From positions 1 through 64,000 of the forward strand of contig JAIXXN010000014.1 of assembly GCA_027490725.1 (NCBI GenBank): a stretch of 64,000 bases of DNA. Reading direction: 5' to 3'. The notes beneath the pieces are model-generated. The model searched no databases, was not told the origin of the DNA, and saw only the letters and a list, made by a program, of their open reading frames with translations. The translations under genes were made by a program, and so were the position numbers. This document shows positions 47,413-56,141 of this stretch, piece after piece (the first letter of the stretch is position 1; each line of letters starts with the position of its first letter). Source of the DNA: Oxalobacteraceae bacterium (GTDB lineage: Bacteria > Pseudomonadota > Gammaproteobacteria > Burkholderiales > Burkholderiaceae_D).

Positions 47413-47871
47413 CTACTTGTAGATGCCGCAGCCCACGATCAGGTCTTCGTATTTTTCCACATAGGTGGATTTGGACTCGACCGATGCAGTCACCGGATTA
47501 GGCCACTGGTAGTTGATCCAGCCACTACCTTTGCTCTTGGCGGTTTCCACAAACTCCTTGATGATGAAAATGCCATTCGCATCGCGCAGCTGGATCAGAT
47601 CCTTGCCGATCAATTTAGCATTCGCACCGTGCGCGAGATTCGTACCCTTCATGTCGTACACCATGATGTACAGATCACGGTCCTTGAACTGGCCATTCGG
47701 ATTAGCAAATTCGGCGAAGGCCTTCTCGCGCCCATTGGTCTTGATATAGTCGACTGCCTTGCGCACCAGTGCGGTCGCCTGCTCTGCCGTGCCACGCTCG
47801 GCCGCCATCACATTGCCCTGCAGTCCCAGTGCCAGCAGCACCAGCGTCATCAACCGGAAAAATGTCGTCAT
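47413..47871 (-). CDS. Periplasmic single-Cache-domain protein
   Basis: 152 residues: signal peptide (about 1-24, ending NVMAAE) and a single sCache_2-type sensor domain (AVDYIKTNGREKAFAEFANPNG, DLYIMVYDMKGTNLAHGANAKLIGKDL, GWINYQWPNP). Normally this domain is the sensory part of chemoreceptors or kinases, but here it stands alone with no output domain and no membrane anchor after cleavage. AAGGGAGA precedes the ATG. It could be a periplasmic ligand carrier. Converges on recG. Confidence 0.82.
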   Translation of the reverse strand: MTTFFRLMTLVLLALGLQGNVMAAERGTAEQATALVRKAVDYIKTNGREKAFAEFANPNGQFKDRDLYIMVYDMKGTNLAHGANAKLIGKDLIQLRDANGIFIIKEFVETAKSKGSGWINYQWPNPVTASVESKSTYVEKYEDLIVGCGIYK

Positions 47872-47992
47872 GATGTCTCCCTTGTTTTTGCGACATCACA
47901 ACATAGCGATGCCGCTTTTGTGGAAGTCATCAGACTAGCACTGTTCATTGCGCCGCACATCTGAAAATGGCGAAATTGCTGAAATCGTGACC

Positions 47993-48112
47993 TTAAAAAC
48001 ACATATAGAAACGGTTGGCGAGATCAATCAGGAAAGAAGGTTGTAGATATGCCATGAATACCAGCGCCAGCAGCGCCGCGCCGGCCAGCCGTAGCAAATA
48101 GCCTCGCCACAT
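47993..48112 (-). CDS. Putative 39-residue membrane peptide coupled to an MFS gene
   Basis: The ATG at 48112 overlaps the TGA of the upstream transporter gene (TGATG), the classical coupling arrangement. The product begins MWRGYLLRLAG and has one hydrophobic segment (about residues 9-24, LAGAALLALVFMAYLQ), then an amphipathic end LIDLANRFYMCF. The positive charges near the N-terminus predict an N-in orientation. No family recognised; a small transporter-associated peptide is one possibility. Confidence 0.5.
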   Translation of the reverse strand: MWRGYLLRLAGAALLALVFMAYLQPSFLIDLANRFYMCF

Positions 48113-49329
48113 CAGGCAGCCTTCAGGGTATCGCGCTGCAGACTCGCTTCCTTGATCGGCAGGTTAATCAGCCCCGCCATCACACCCAGCGCAATCGCAA
48201 TGCCCCAGACGATATCGTAACTACCCTGACGCGCAAACAGATAGCCGCCCAGCCAGACGCCGAGGAAGCTGCCCACCTGATGCGAGAAGAACACCACCCC
48301 GGCCAGCATCGACATATGCTTGACGCCGAAAATCCCGGCGATGATGCCGTTGGTGAGTGGCACCGTCGAGAGCCAGATCAGGCCCATCGCCGCCGCGAAG
48401 ATGTACACCGAATACGCCGACAGTGGCGCCAGCAGGAACAGACTGATCACCACCGAACGGGTCAGATAAATCGATGACAGCAGATAGCGCTTCGGCAGCC
48501 GGCCACCGAGTTTGCCGGCGTAGTAGGAACCGATGATATTGGTCAGCCCGATCAGTGCCAGCGCCATCACCGCCACGCCGGGATCCATGATGCCCTTATC
48601 GCGCAGGTAGGCAGGCAGGTGCGCACCGATGAACACCACCTGGAAACCGCACACGAAATAGCCCAGCATCAGGAACAGGAAGGAGCGATTGCCGAACGCC
48701 TCACCGAGTGCCTCGCGGATACTTTGCTGCGGCCCGTGGCTGTGCGTCACCGCCGGTTCGCGCAGGAAGAAGGCCATCGGCACCAGCGCTACGATCACCA
48801 GCGCCGCCAGCAGATAGAACGCATGCTGCCAGCCGGCGGCCGAAATCAGCTGCTGCTCGACCGGCATCATCAGGAACTGGCCGAAGGAACTGGCGGCACC
48901 GGAAATCCCGAAGGCCCAGGAACGTTTCTCCACCGGCGCAACGCGGCCGATAATTCCGCTCACCGCACCGAAGGCCGTACAGGCCAGCCCGAAGCCGATC
49001 AACACCCCCGAGCCGATCACGAACAGCGTCGCATCGGTTACCAGCGCCATCCACAGCAGCCCGGCCATATAACTGACCGCGCCGGTCAGCACCACCCGCA
49101 TGGTGCCGAAGCGATCCGCCGCCATCCCGGCGAACGGGCCGAACACGCCCCACATCAGATTCTGCAGCGCCAGCGCCAGCGAAAACGTCTCGCGGGTCCA
49201 GCCATTGGCCTGCGAGATCGGCTGCATCCAGAAGCCCAGCCCGTGGCGTACGCCCATCGCCAGCGTCAGCACCACCCCGCTCGCCAGCAGCACGGTTTTC
49301 AAAGAGGGAGCGCTACGCGTATGCGGCAT
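48112..49329 (-). CDS. MFS transporter
   Basis: Inner-membrane transporter, 405 residues, 12 predicted segments. GVRHGLGFWMQPISQANGWTRETFSLALALQNL and the MAADRFGTMRV loop (motif A-like) fit the monocarboxylate/oxalate-formate antiporter-like branch of the major facilitator superfamily. Substrate unknown. A 39-codon frame overlaps its stop; an oxidoreductase gene ends 79 bases upstream of its start on the same strand. Confidence 0.87.
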   Translation of the reverse strand: MPHTRSAPSLKTVLLASGVVLTLAMGVRHGLGFWMQPISQANGWTRETFSLALALQNLMWGVFGPFAGMAADRFGTMRVVLTGAVSYMAGLLWMALVTDATLFVIGSGVLIGFGLACTAFGAVSGIIGRVAPVEKRSWAFGISGAASSFGQFLMMPVEQQLISAAGWQHAFYLLAALVIVALVPMAFFLREPAVTHSHGPQQSIREALGEAFGNRSFLFLMLGYFVCGFQVVFIGAHLPAYLRDKGIMDPGVAVMALALIGLTNIIGSYYAGKLGGRLPKRYLLSSIYLTRSVVISLFLLAPLSAYSVYIFAAAMGLIWLSTVPLTNGIIAGIFGVKHMSMLAGVVFFSHQVGSFLGVWLGGYLFARQGSYDIVWGIAIALGVMAGLINLPIKEASLQRDTLKAA

Positions 49330-49408
49330 GATGGTTTCCTAACAACAAATTGGGGACGCAACGGCACTTCAGGCAAGGGAAAACCGTTGGGGTGAGGAAT
49401 GATTCTAC

Positions 49409-50410
49409 CTAGTTTGCGGCATCGGCGCTGTAGACCAGTCCGATTTGCTGGCGGATCTGGTCCAGCGTTCCCATGATGGCGAGCGTTTCGTGGTGCGGCA
49501 TGACGGGACTTTCGATCAGGCCGGCACGCAGGCAGCGTCCCACTTCCTGTGCTTCGTGGGTGTAGCCGTTGCCGCTCAGCGCTAGCTCGATCGACCGTTC
49601 GCTGCGCTGCTGCCCATCGACCAGCGTGACACTCAGTCGGCTGGTGTTGTGGAAACGATCGTGCAGGCGCACAAAGCCTTTGCTGCCGGAGATGGTCAGC
49701 TCGGTCGGGGTGCGCGAACGCAGGCTGCAGGCGCAGCTGGAAACCCCGCCTTGCTGATGTTGGAGCGTGAAGACGGTCTGCAGATCGACGCCGGTCGGGC
49801 CGATTTCTGCCTGCGCCTGCACTGCCGTGACGGGGCCCAGGAAAAAGCTGGCCATCGACAGCGGGTAGATGCCTAGGTCGAGTAGCGCGCCGCCACCCAG
49901 TGCGGGATTGTAGACCCGGTGCTCGGGTCCGAATTCGGCCGTGAAGCCGAAATCGGCGCTGACGTTGGCCGGCACCCCGATCTCGCCACTGTCGATGATG
50001 CGCTTCGCCTCGACCATGGCAGGAATGAAGCGGGTCCACATGGCTTCCATCACGAACAACTGCTTGCTGCGCGCCAGCGCGATGATCTGTTCGGCCTGCC
50101 GGCGGTTCATGGTGAACGATTTTTCCACCAGCAGCGCTTTGCCGCCGTTCAGACACATCAGCGCATTCTCGTGGTGCATGGGATGCGGCGTGGCGATATA
50201 AATCACATCGACGCCAGCATCATCGGCCAGCGCCTGATAACTGCCATGCGCCCGCTCGGCGCCAAATTCGCCCGCAAATGCGGTCGCGCTGTCACTGTTG
50301 CGCGAAGCCACGGCGACCAGTTGCGCATCGGGGGTGATTTGCAGTGCGGTGGCAAAGGCTTTGGCGATTTTTCCGGTGCCGAGTATGCCCCAGCGGATTA
50401 CTTGCGTCAT
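49409..50410 (-). CDS. Gfo/Idh/MocA family NAD(P)-dependent oxidoreductase
   Basis: 333 residues: N-terminal Rossmann domain (WGILGTGKIAKAFATAL) and C-terminal beta-sheet substrate domain. The catalytic Lys lies in the VEKSFTMN motif (EKP-like, here EKS) near residue 95, and GGGALLDLGIYPLSMASFFLG is typical of the dimeric dihydrodiol dehydrogenase/glucose-fructose oxidoreductase-like branch. It may act on a sugar or a dihydrodiol; the exact substrate is not evident. Confidence 0.87.
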   Translation of the reverse strand: MTQVIRWGILGTGKIAKAFATALQITPDAQLVAVASRNSDSATAFAGEFGAERAHGSYQALADDAGVDVIYIATPHPMHHENALMCLNGGKALLVEKSFTMNRRQAEQIIALARSKQLFVMEAMWTRFIPAMVEAKRIIDSGEIGVPANVSADFGFTAEFGPEHRVYNPALGGGALLDLGIYPLSMASFFLGPVTAVQAQAEIGPTGVDLQTVFTLQHQQGGVSSCACSLRSRTPTELTISGSKGFVRLHDRFHNTSRLSVTLVDGQQRSERSIELALSGNGYTHEAQEVGRCLRAGLIESPVMPHHETLAIMGTLDQIRQQIGLVYSADAAN

Positions 50411-50462
50411 GGTGAGCTCTTTCTGCCGCCGCGAACGGCGCTATGAAGACGATGCGGTGATA

Positions 50463-51257
50463 TTACTGACCGGCCTGACGCTTGGCGCGGAACACGCTGC
50501 TGTCGGCATAGAACGCAGCATCCTGCTGCGGCCACCAGCCCGGCACACCCAGCACCTGCATCGGCATGAAATCAGCCGTGCTGAGACCGTGCTCGGCCAG
50601 TTCGCGCGACACTCTGGCGTCGATCCAGTGGCGCCGGCCGGTATGCTCCAGCGTGAAGAATTCGTCATCGGCCAGCACCACCCGGGTATGCGCGGTGATC
50701 GCCTTGCGCGGCGCCACCAGCTTCTCCATCAGCGCATGACCAAACAGCCAGACTTGCGCATCCGGACCGAAATGCGCGCGCATCTCGAGGAAGGCGGTCT
50801 GCCACTGATGCTCGCGCAAAGCGCTCACCAGTGCCTGTCCGGCAGGACCATCGCGCACCACCAGTAAAGCGGCATTTTCGTCGAAGATGGTGGCGCCGTC
50901 GCGCGCCGGGCCGCGCGACTTGCCCACGCCATCACGGGCAATCTGCGCGGCCTGCAAGGCATTCAGCTGGACTTTGATTTGCGGGAAAGTCAGCCACACC
51001 AGACCGTTGAAAAAATCGTGCAGATTCTCGCGGGTCGGCACGCCGCCGGTAGCGCCGATGTAGGCTTCGTAGGCGGTACCGTCCGGCAGCGCTGCCTGCG
51101 GCACAAAATGGGTCGCCAGTCCGGCATGGTTCCGCAGGCCCAGCGCTGCGGCCTGCTGGTTCAGCGTATCGATGAACGGCACCCCGGCTGACAGCAAGCC
51201 AGCCGCGGTGCGGATCGAGTCATACCACGGACGCGACCAGTCTATCGTTGGCAGCAC
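50463..51257 (-). CDS. DUF3025 domain protein
   Basis: 264 residues, uncharacterised family found largely in betaproteobacteria. RENLHDFFNGLVWLTFPQIKVQLNALQA and FGHALMEKLVAPRKAITAHT are its conserved blocks, and WIDARVSRELAEHGL near the C-terminus. No signal peptide or membrane segment. Starts three bases after the end of pyrC, an association that looks like one transcript, yet no pyrimidine role is known. Confidence 0.85.
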   Translation of the reverse strand: MLPTIDWSRPWYDSIRTAAGLLSAGVPFIDTLNQQAAALGLRNHAGLATHFVPQAALPDGTAYEAYIGATGGVPTRENLHDFFNGLVWLTFPQIKVQLNALQAAQIARDGVGKSRGPARDGATIFDENAALLVVRDGPAGQALVSALREHQWQTAFLEMRAHFGPDAQVWLFGHALMEKLVAPRKAITAHTRVVLADDEFFTLEHTGRRHWIDARVSRELAEHGLSTADFMPMQVLGVPGWWPQQDAAFYADSSVFRAKRQAGQ

Positions 51258-51260
51258 GCT

Positions 51261-52313
51261 TTATACCATTTTCCAGTTGATGGTTTCACCGGCATTGAGG
51301 GGCACCACCTGCTGCTCTGCCAGCGGCAGGGTTTCCGGCAGCGTCCATTGCTCGCGCTTGAGGGTGATGGTGCCGGTATTGCGTGGCAGGTTGTAGAAAG
51401 CCGGACCGTTGAAACTGGCGAAGGCTTCCAGCTTGTCGAGTGCACCGGCGCGCTCGAAAGCTTCGGCATACAGTTCCATGGCGTGCAGCGCGGTGTAGCA
51501 ACCGGCGCAGCCGCAGGCAGCTTCCTTGGCACCCTGCGCGTGCGGCGCCGAATCGGTGCCGAGGAAGAAGCGTTCGTCGCCACTGGTAGCCGCCGTCACC
51601 AGCGCCAGACGGTGCTCTTCGCGCTTGAGTACTGGCAGGCAGTAGTAGTGCGGACGGATCCCGCCTTTGAAGATGTCGTTACGGTTGTACAGCAGGTGGT
51701 GGGCCGTGATGGTGGCAGCGATCGGACCTTCCGCTTCGGCCACGTACTGGGCAGCGTGCTTGGTGGTGATGTGCTCGAACACGATGTTCAGTGCCGGGAA
51801 ATCGCGGCGCAGCGGGCGCATCACGCGCTCGATGAACACCGCTTCGCGGTCGAACAGGTCGATATCGGGATCGGTCACTTCGCCGTGCACCAGGAAGGGC
51901 ATGCCCACTTCCTGCATGGTTTCCAGCGTCTTGTAGCAGTGCGACAGATCGGTCACGCCGGCATCCGAGTTGGTGGTGGCGCCGGCCGGATACAGCTTGA
52001 CCGCATGCACGATGCCGCTTTCCTGCGCGCGCAGAATCTCGTCCGGCGCCGTGTTATTGGTCAGGTACAGCGTCATCAGCGGATCGAATTGCATCCCCTC
52101 AGGCAGCGCGGCCAGAATCCGGCTGCGGTAGGCTTGCGCTGCAGCGGTGGTGGTGACCGGCGGCTTCAGGTTCGGCATCACGATGGCGCGGCCGAACTGG
52201 CGTGCGCTGTGCGGCAGCACGCTGGCCAGCGTTGCGCCATCGCGCAGGTGCAGGTGCCAGTCGTCTGGACGGGTGATGGTGATGCTGTCTGGGGTGGTTT
52301 CGAGATTGGACAT
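51261..52313 (-). CDS. pyrC: Dihydroorotase
   Basis: Third step of pyrimidine synthesis: reversible cyclisation of carbamoyl-aspartate to dihydroorotate. 350 residues, class II type. HLHLRDG supplies the first zinc His pair, and the carbamylated Lys is in [14 protein letters not shown] near residue 104. Zinc His residues follow in LVHGEV and FEHITT. First gene of the pair with DUF3025. Confidence 0.97.
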   Translation of the reverse strand: MSNLETTPDSITITRPDDWHLHLRDGATLASVLPHSARQFGRAIVMPNLKPPVTTTAAAQAYRSRILAALPEGMQFDPLMTLYLTNNTAPDEILRAQESGIVHAVKLYPAGATTNSDAGVTDLSHCYKTLETMQEVGMPFLVHGEVTDPDIDLFDREAVFIERVMRPLRRDFPALNIVFEHITTKHAAQYVAEAEGPIAATITAHHLLYNRNDIFKGGIRPHYYCLPVLKREEHRLALVTAATSGDERFFLGTDSAPHAQGAKEAACGCAGCYTALHAMELYAEAFERAGALDKLEAFASFNGPAFYNLPRNTGTITLKREQWTLPETLPLAEQQVVPLNAGETINWKMV

Positions 52314-52395
52314 GGCGGCGCGCTTTCAGGCTAAAAGTGGCGAATGCCGCTATTTTACCGCGTCGCTGCGCCGCTCTGGCAGCGAATAGCCCGAC

Positions 52396-53121
52396 TCAGT
52401 GAATGATCCGGGCCAGAAAATCACGCGCGCGTTCGGAGCGCGGGGCGTCAAAGAATGCCTGTTTGTCGCTATCTTCGATGATCTGGCCCTGATCCATGAA
52501 CAGCACGCGGTTCGCGACCCGCCGCGCAAAGCCCATTTCATGGGTCACCACCATCATCGTCATACCTTCTTGCGCCAGCCCGACCATGACCTCCAGCACT
52601 TCATTGACCATTTCCGGATCCAGCGCCGAAGTGGGTTCGTCGAACAGCATGGCGATCGGATCCATCGCCAGTGCACGCGCAATCGCCACCCGCTGCTGCT
52701 GGCCGCCCGACAGCTGACTCGGAAATTTGTCCTGCTGCGCCAGCAGACCGACCCGCTCCAGATATTGCAGGCCGCGCACCACTGCTTCCTCGCGGCTGCG
52801 TCCCAGCACCTTGATCTGCGCCAGCGTCAGGTTGTCACGCACCGATAAATGGGGGAATAGCTCGAAACTCTGGAACACCATGCCGATCCGCGCGCGCAGC
52901 GCCGACAAATCGGTTGCGGGGTGGTTAACCTGCACGCCATCGACGCGGATTTCGCCCTGCTGCACCGCTTCTAGCCCGTTCACGGTCTTGATCAGAGTCG
53001 ATTTGCCGGAGCCGGACGGCCCGCAAATCACCATCACATCACCTTTTTCCACCCGCGTCGAGCAGTCGGAAAGCACTTGAAACTGGCCATACCACTTACT
53101 GACGTTGTTAACTTCAATCAT
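52396..53121 (-). CDS. Polar amino-acid ABC transporter ATPase, without neighbouring permeases
   Basis: 241 residues, GltL/GlnQ-type ATPase. Walker A CGPSGSGKST, signature LSGGQQQR, Walker B AMLFDEPTSALDPE and the His switch VVTHEMGFA are intact. The start at 53121 is chosen since the 71 in-frame residues upstream are low-quality sequence. These ATPases normally lie with two permeases and a binding protein; here pyrC is downstream and a divergent symporter upstream, so its membrane partners must be encoded elsewhere. Confidence 0.88.
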   Translation of the reverse strand: MIEVNNVSKWYGQFQVLSDCSTRVEKGDVMVICGPSGSGKSTLIKTVNGLEAVQQGEIRVDGVQVNHPATDLSALRARIGMVFQSFELFPHLSVRDNLTLAQIKVLGRSREEAVVRGLQYLERVGLLAQQDKFPSQLSGGQQQRVAIARALAMDPIAMLFDEPTSALDPEMVNEVLEVMVGLAQEGMTMMVVTHEMGFARRVANRVLFMDQGQIIEDSDKQAFFDAPRSERARDFLARIIH

Positions 53122-53348
53122 GTTTCGATCAACTCTGGGCTGGATAAATAAATGGTCTGCACGGCCGGGAAAGTGGCACGGCAAGCGCTTGACAGCACTC
53201 CAGACCACAAGGATACTGCGAAACTTGTCAATAGTTTCAACAGCCGGACCATAAAATACCAGCTGCCGCCTACGCCGTAAGCCTGCCACCGCGGTCACCC
53301 CGCCTTCGGCGCAGGCCCAGAGAGACACTACCACAGGAAACTCACAAC

Positions 53349-54602
53349 ATGCACAAACAAAGCCGATTGACCACTTACATCCTCGTGGGCCTAGCGCTTG
53401 GCATTCTTGCCGGCTACCTCGCCAACGTCAACATGGCCAAACCGGTGGAGTTTGCCGACTACATGGCGCTGATCACCACTCTGTTCCTGCGCCTGATTAA
53501 AATGATCATCGCGCCGCTGGTGTTCGCGACGCTGGTATGCGGCATCGCCAAAATGGGCGATGTTTCGGAAGTTGGCCGTATCGGCATCAAGACGCTGGGC
53601 TGGTTCTTCGTCGCTTCGGTGTTATCGCTCAGCCTCGGTCTGATCCTGGTAAATATCTTCCGTCCGGGCGACGCCCTGCTCGGCCACATGGCCGCGGCCA
53701 CCGGCAAGGTCGATCTGGCCACCTCCGGTCTGACGCTGAAAGAATTCGTTACCCACCTGGTACCGTCCTCCATCGTGGACGGCATGGCCAAGAACGAAAT
53801 TCTGCAGATCGTGATCTTCTCGCTGTTCTTCGGCTCCGCTGCGGCAGCCGTGGGCGACAAGGCCAAGGTGATGGTCGACGCACTCGATGGCGTGGCGCAC
53901 GTCATGCTGAAAGTCACCGGCTACGTCATGCAGTTCGCACCGATCGCTGTATTTGCTGCCGTTTCCGGCGTGATTGCCAAGAATGGCCTAGGCGTACTGT
54001 CCACCTACGGTGTGTTCATGGCCGAGTTCTACTTCGGCATTGCGCTGCTCTGGTTGCTGCTGATCGCGGTCGGTTTCCTGTTCCTGAAAGGCCGGATCTT
54101 CTCGCTGCTGCGCGAACTGCGTAGCCCGACCTTGCTGGCCTTCTCCACCGCATCGAGCGAAGCGGCCTATCCGAAAACGCTGGAAGGTCTGGAACGCTTC
54201 GGTGTGCGCAACCGTCTGGCCGCTTTCGTGCTGCCGATCGGCTATTCCTTCAATCTGGATGGCTCGATGATGTACTGCACCTTCGCCACCGTGTTCATCG
54301 CACAGGCCTACGGCATCGAAATGTCGCTGGGCCAGCAGATGACCATGATGATGGTGCTGATGCTGACCTCCAAAGGCATGGCTGGCGTTCCACGCGCCTC
54401 GCTGGTGGTGATCGCCGCCACGCTGGGTCAGTTCAACATTCCGGAAGCCGGCATGCTGCTGTTGCTGGGTATTGACCACTTCCTCGACATGGCACGCTCC
54501 GCCACCAACGTGATTGGTAACGGCGTCGCTACCGCCGTGGTGGCCAAGTGGGAAGGCGAGCTGGCTGCGCCGGGCGAAACCGATCTGGTACGCGCCCGCT
54601 AG
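53349..54602 (+). CDS. Dicarboxylate/amino acid:cation symporter (DctA/GltP family)
   Basis: Inner-membrane DAACS transporter, 417 residues, with eight segments and two re-entrant loops. The first loop carries FSTASSEAAYPKTLEGLERFGV; the second region shows SFNLDGSMMYCTFATVFIAQA and SKGMAGVPRASLVV, all family signatures. The NLDGSMMY element differs from the NLDGT-IY of E. coli DctA, so substrate choice between C4-dicarboxylates and glutamate/aspartate is open. Divergent from the amino-acid ABC ATPase and ended by a strong terminator. Confidence 0.88.
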   Translation: MHKQSRLTTYILVGLALGILAGYLANVNMAKPVEFADYMALITTLFLRLIKMIIAPLVFATLVCGIAKMGDVSEVGRIGIKTLGWFFVASVLSLSLGLILVNIFRPGDALLGHMAAATGKVDLATSGLTLKEFVTHLVPSSIVDGMAKNEILQIVIFSLFFGSAAAAVGDKAKVMVDALDGVAHVMLKVTGYVMQFAPIAVFAAVSGVIAKNGLGVLSTYGVFMAEFYFGIALLWLLLIAVGFLFLKGRIFSLLRELRSPTLLAFSTASSEAAYPKTLEGLERFGVRNRLAAFVLPIGYSFNLDGSMMYCTFATVFIAQAYGIEMSLGQQMTMMMVLMLTSKGMAGVPRASLVVIAATLGQFNIPEAGMLLLLGIDHFLDMARSATNVIGNGVATAVVAKWEGELAAPGETDLVRAR

Positions 54603-54646
54603 AGCAGCGCTGTTGAATGGGGCGCCTTAGCGCGCCCCCATATAAC

Positions 54647-54676
54647 AAAGGCCACTTACATGGCCTTTATTTTTTC
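54647..54676 (+). terminator. Rho-independent terminator of the DAACS symporter gene
   Basis: AAAGGCCA and TGGCCTTT form an 8-bp perfect stem with a 6-nt loop followed by ATTTTTT. Lies 45 bases after the symporter stop and 37 bases before the end of the convergent M20 peptidase gene. Confidence 0.88.
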
Positions 54677-54712
54677 CGGCGCCACGCAGAGCGCCCTTGC
54701 AGATCCAGCCGC

Positions 54713-56134
54713 TTACGGCTGGCCAGCGTAGCTGCGCACCAGCTGGTACAGGAAACTACGGCCTTCCATCAGCGACTGCACGCCAATGTACTCGTTCAAG
54801 CCGTGGATGTTGCCCAGATCCGGCGTCAGGAAAATCCCGCTGATGCCATAGGTAGGAATTCCGGCCGCATTCAGGAACTGGCCATCGGTCGCACCGGATT
54901 GCAGAATTGGCAGTACCGGCACACCCGGCCACATTTTCTCAGTCAGCTTTTCCACCGGCTCCATGATGGCGCGGGTCAGCTCGGGCGGTGCCGAATTCTC
55001 GCCGCGAATCTCCAGCGTCTCCACCTTCACAGCAGGATCATTGATCGCCTTTGCCAGTGCCAGTCGTACTTCTTCCTGCGAGACACCGGGGAAGATACGG
55101 CAGTTGACGTTTGCACGGGCACGCTGTGGCAGTGCATTGGTGGCGTGGCCAGCATCGAGCATGGTCGCCACACAGGTCGTGTGCAGCATGGTGGACCAGC
55201 TGATATCCCGGCTATCGAGCAGCGCAACGGCCTTCGCATCCTTCGGGTTCTTCTCGACTGCCAGCATGGCTTTCGCCACATCCGGATGGCCTTCACTTGC
55301 CTGCATCCTGGCCATCCCTTTCAGGTAGCCGCGGCTGCCGTCCGTCAGCTGATTCGGGAAGCTGAAGGTTTCGATTTTTTTCAGCGCACCGGCCAGCTGA
55401 TAGATGGCATTGACCTTCTGCGGCCGCGAACTATGGCCGCCGCGATTGGTCACTTCCAGCCGGTAGTTCTGCGCCACTTTCTCGCCCGCCTGCACCGTCA
55501 TCGACACCCGTCGTCCCGCAGCATTCAACTCGCCACCAGCGCCTTCGTTCAAAGCGAAACCGGCATCGATCAGTTCACGGCGATTCTTGGTCAGCCACTC
55601 GGCACCGTTGAACGCACCGGCGGTTTCTTCACCGCAGGTGAGCGCCATCTTCAAGGTGTGACGCGGCACATAGCCCTCGGTCTTGAAGCGCACCAGCGTA
55701 TCGGCCCAGATCGCAGCTTGCGCCTTATCGTCGACCACGCCACGCGCGAAGAACTTGCCGTCTTCCTCGATCAGCGTGAACGGATCGCGGGTCCAGTCTT
55801 CGCGCCTGGCTTCCACCACGTCGATGTGCGCCAGCAGCAGGATCGCTTTGGCTTTCGGATCACTGCCCGGCAGCAGCGCTACCAGACCGCCCTCTTTCGG
55901 GTGCGCCGGATCGGCAAACAGGTGCAGGTCCGCGTCCGGGAAACCGGCCGTTTTCAAGCGTGCGGCGATGCGTTCGGCCGCCAGCGTGCAGCTACCGGAC
56001 GACAGCGTGGTATTGGTTTCCACCAGTTCCTTGTACAGCGCACGGAACTGCGCCTCGGTCGGATCGGCATACGCGCTTTGCACGCAGGCCATCATCACAC
56101 CGACTGCTCCCAGCATCATACGAGACTTCATCAT
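54713..56134 (-). CDS. M20 family metallopeptidase, secreted
   Basis: 473 residues with a signal peptide (about 1-24, ending SAYA), so periplasmic or exported. The di-zinc site motifs are visible: LLLAHIDVV (His then Asp), GVVDDKA, and the catalytic Glu pair in CGEETAG; a dimerisation domain lies between about residues 215 and 340. It belongs to the ArgE/DapE/carboxypeptidase-like group and probably trims small peptides. AAGGAAG lies before two adjacent ATG codons; either may be the start. Confidence 0.9.
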   Translation of the reverse strand: MMKSRMMLGAVGVMMACVQSAYADPTEAQFRALYKELVETNTTLSSGSCTLAAERIAARLKTAGFPDADLHLFADPAHPKEGGLVALLPGSDPKAKAILLLAHIDVVEARREDWTRDPFTLIEEDGKFFARGVVDDKAQAAIWADTLVRFKTEGYVPRHTLKMALTCGEETAGAFNGAEWLTKNRRELIDAGFALNEGAGGELNAAGRRVSMTVQAGEKVAQNYRLEVTNRGGHSSRPQKVNAIYQLAGALKKIETFSFPNQLTDGSRGYLKGMARMQASEGHPDVAKAMLAVEKNPKDAKAVALLDSRDISWSTMLHTTCVATMLDAGHATNALPQRARANVNCRIFPGVSQEEVRLALAKAINDPAVKVETLEIRGENSAPPELTRAIMEPVEKLTEKMWPGVPVLPILQSGATDGQFLNAAGIPTYGISGIFLTPDLGNIHGLNEYIGVQSLMEGRSFLYQLVRSYAGQP

Positions 56135-56141
56135 CGCTTCC

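Noticed and set aside
53122..53334. N-terminal extension of the amino-acid ABC ATPase
   Set aside because: The added 71 residues are Trp/Cys/Arg-rich and precede the canonical MIEVNNVSKWYG start; they lie in the divergent promoter region.
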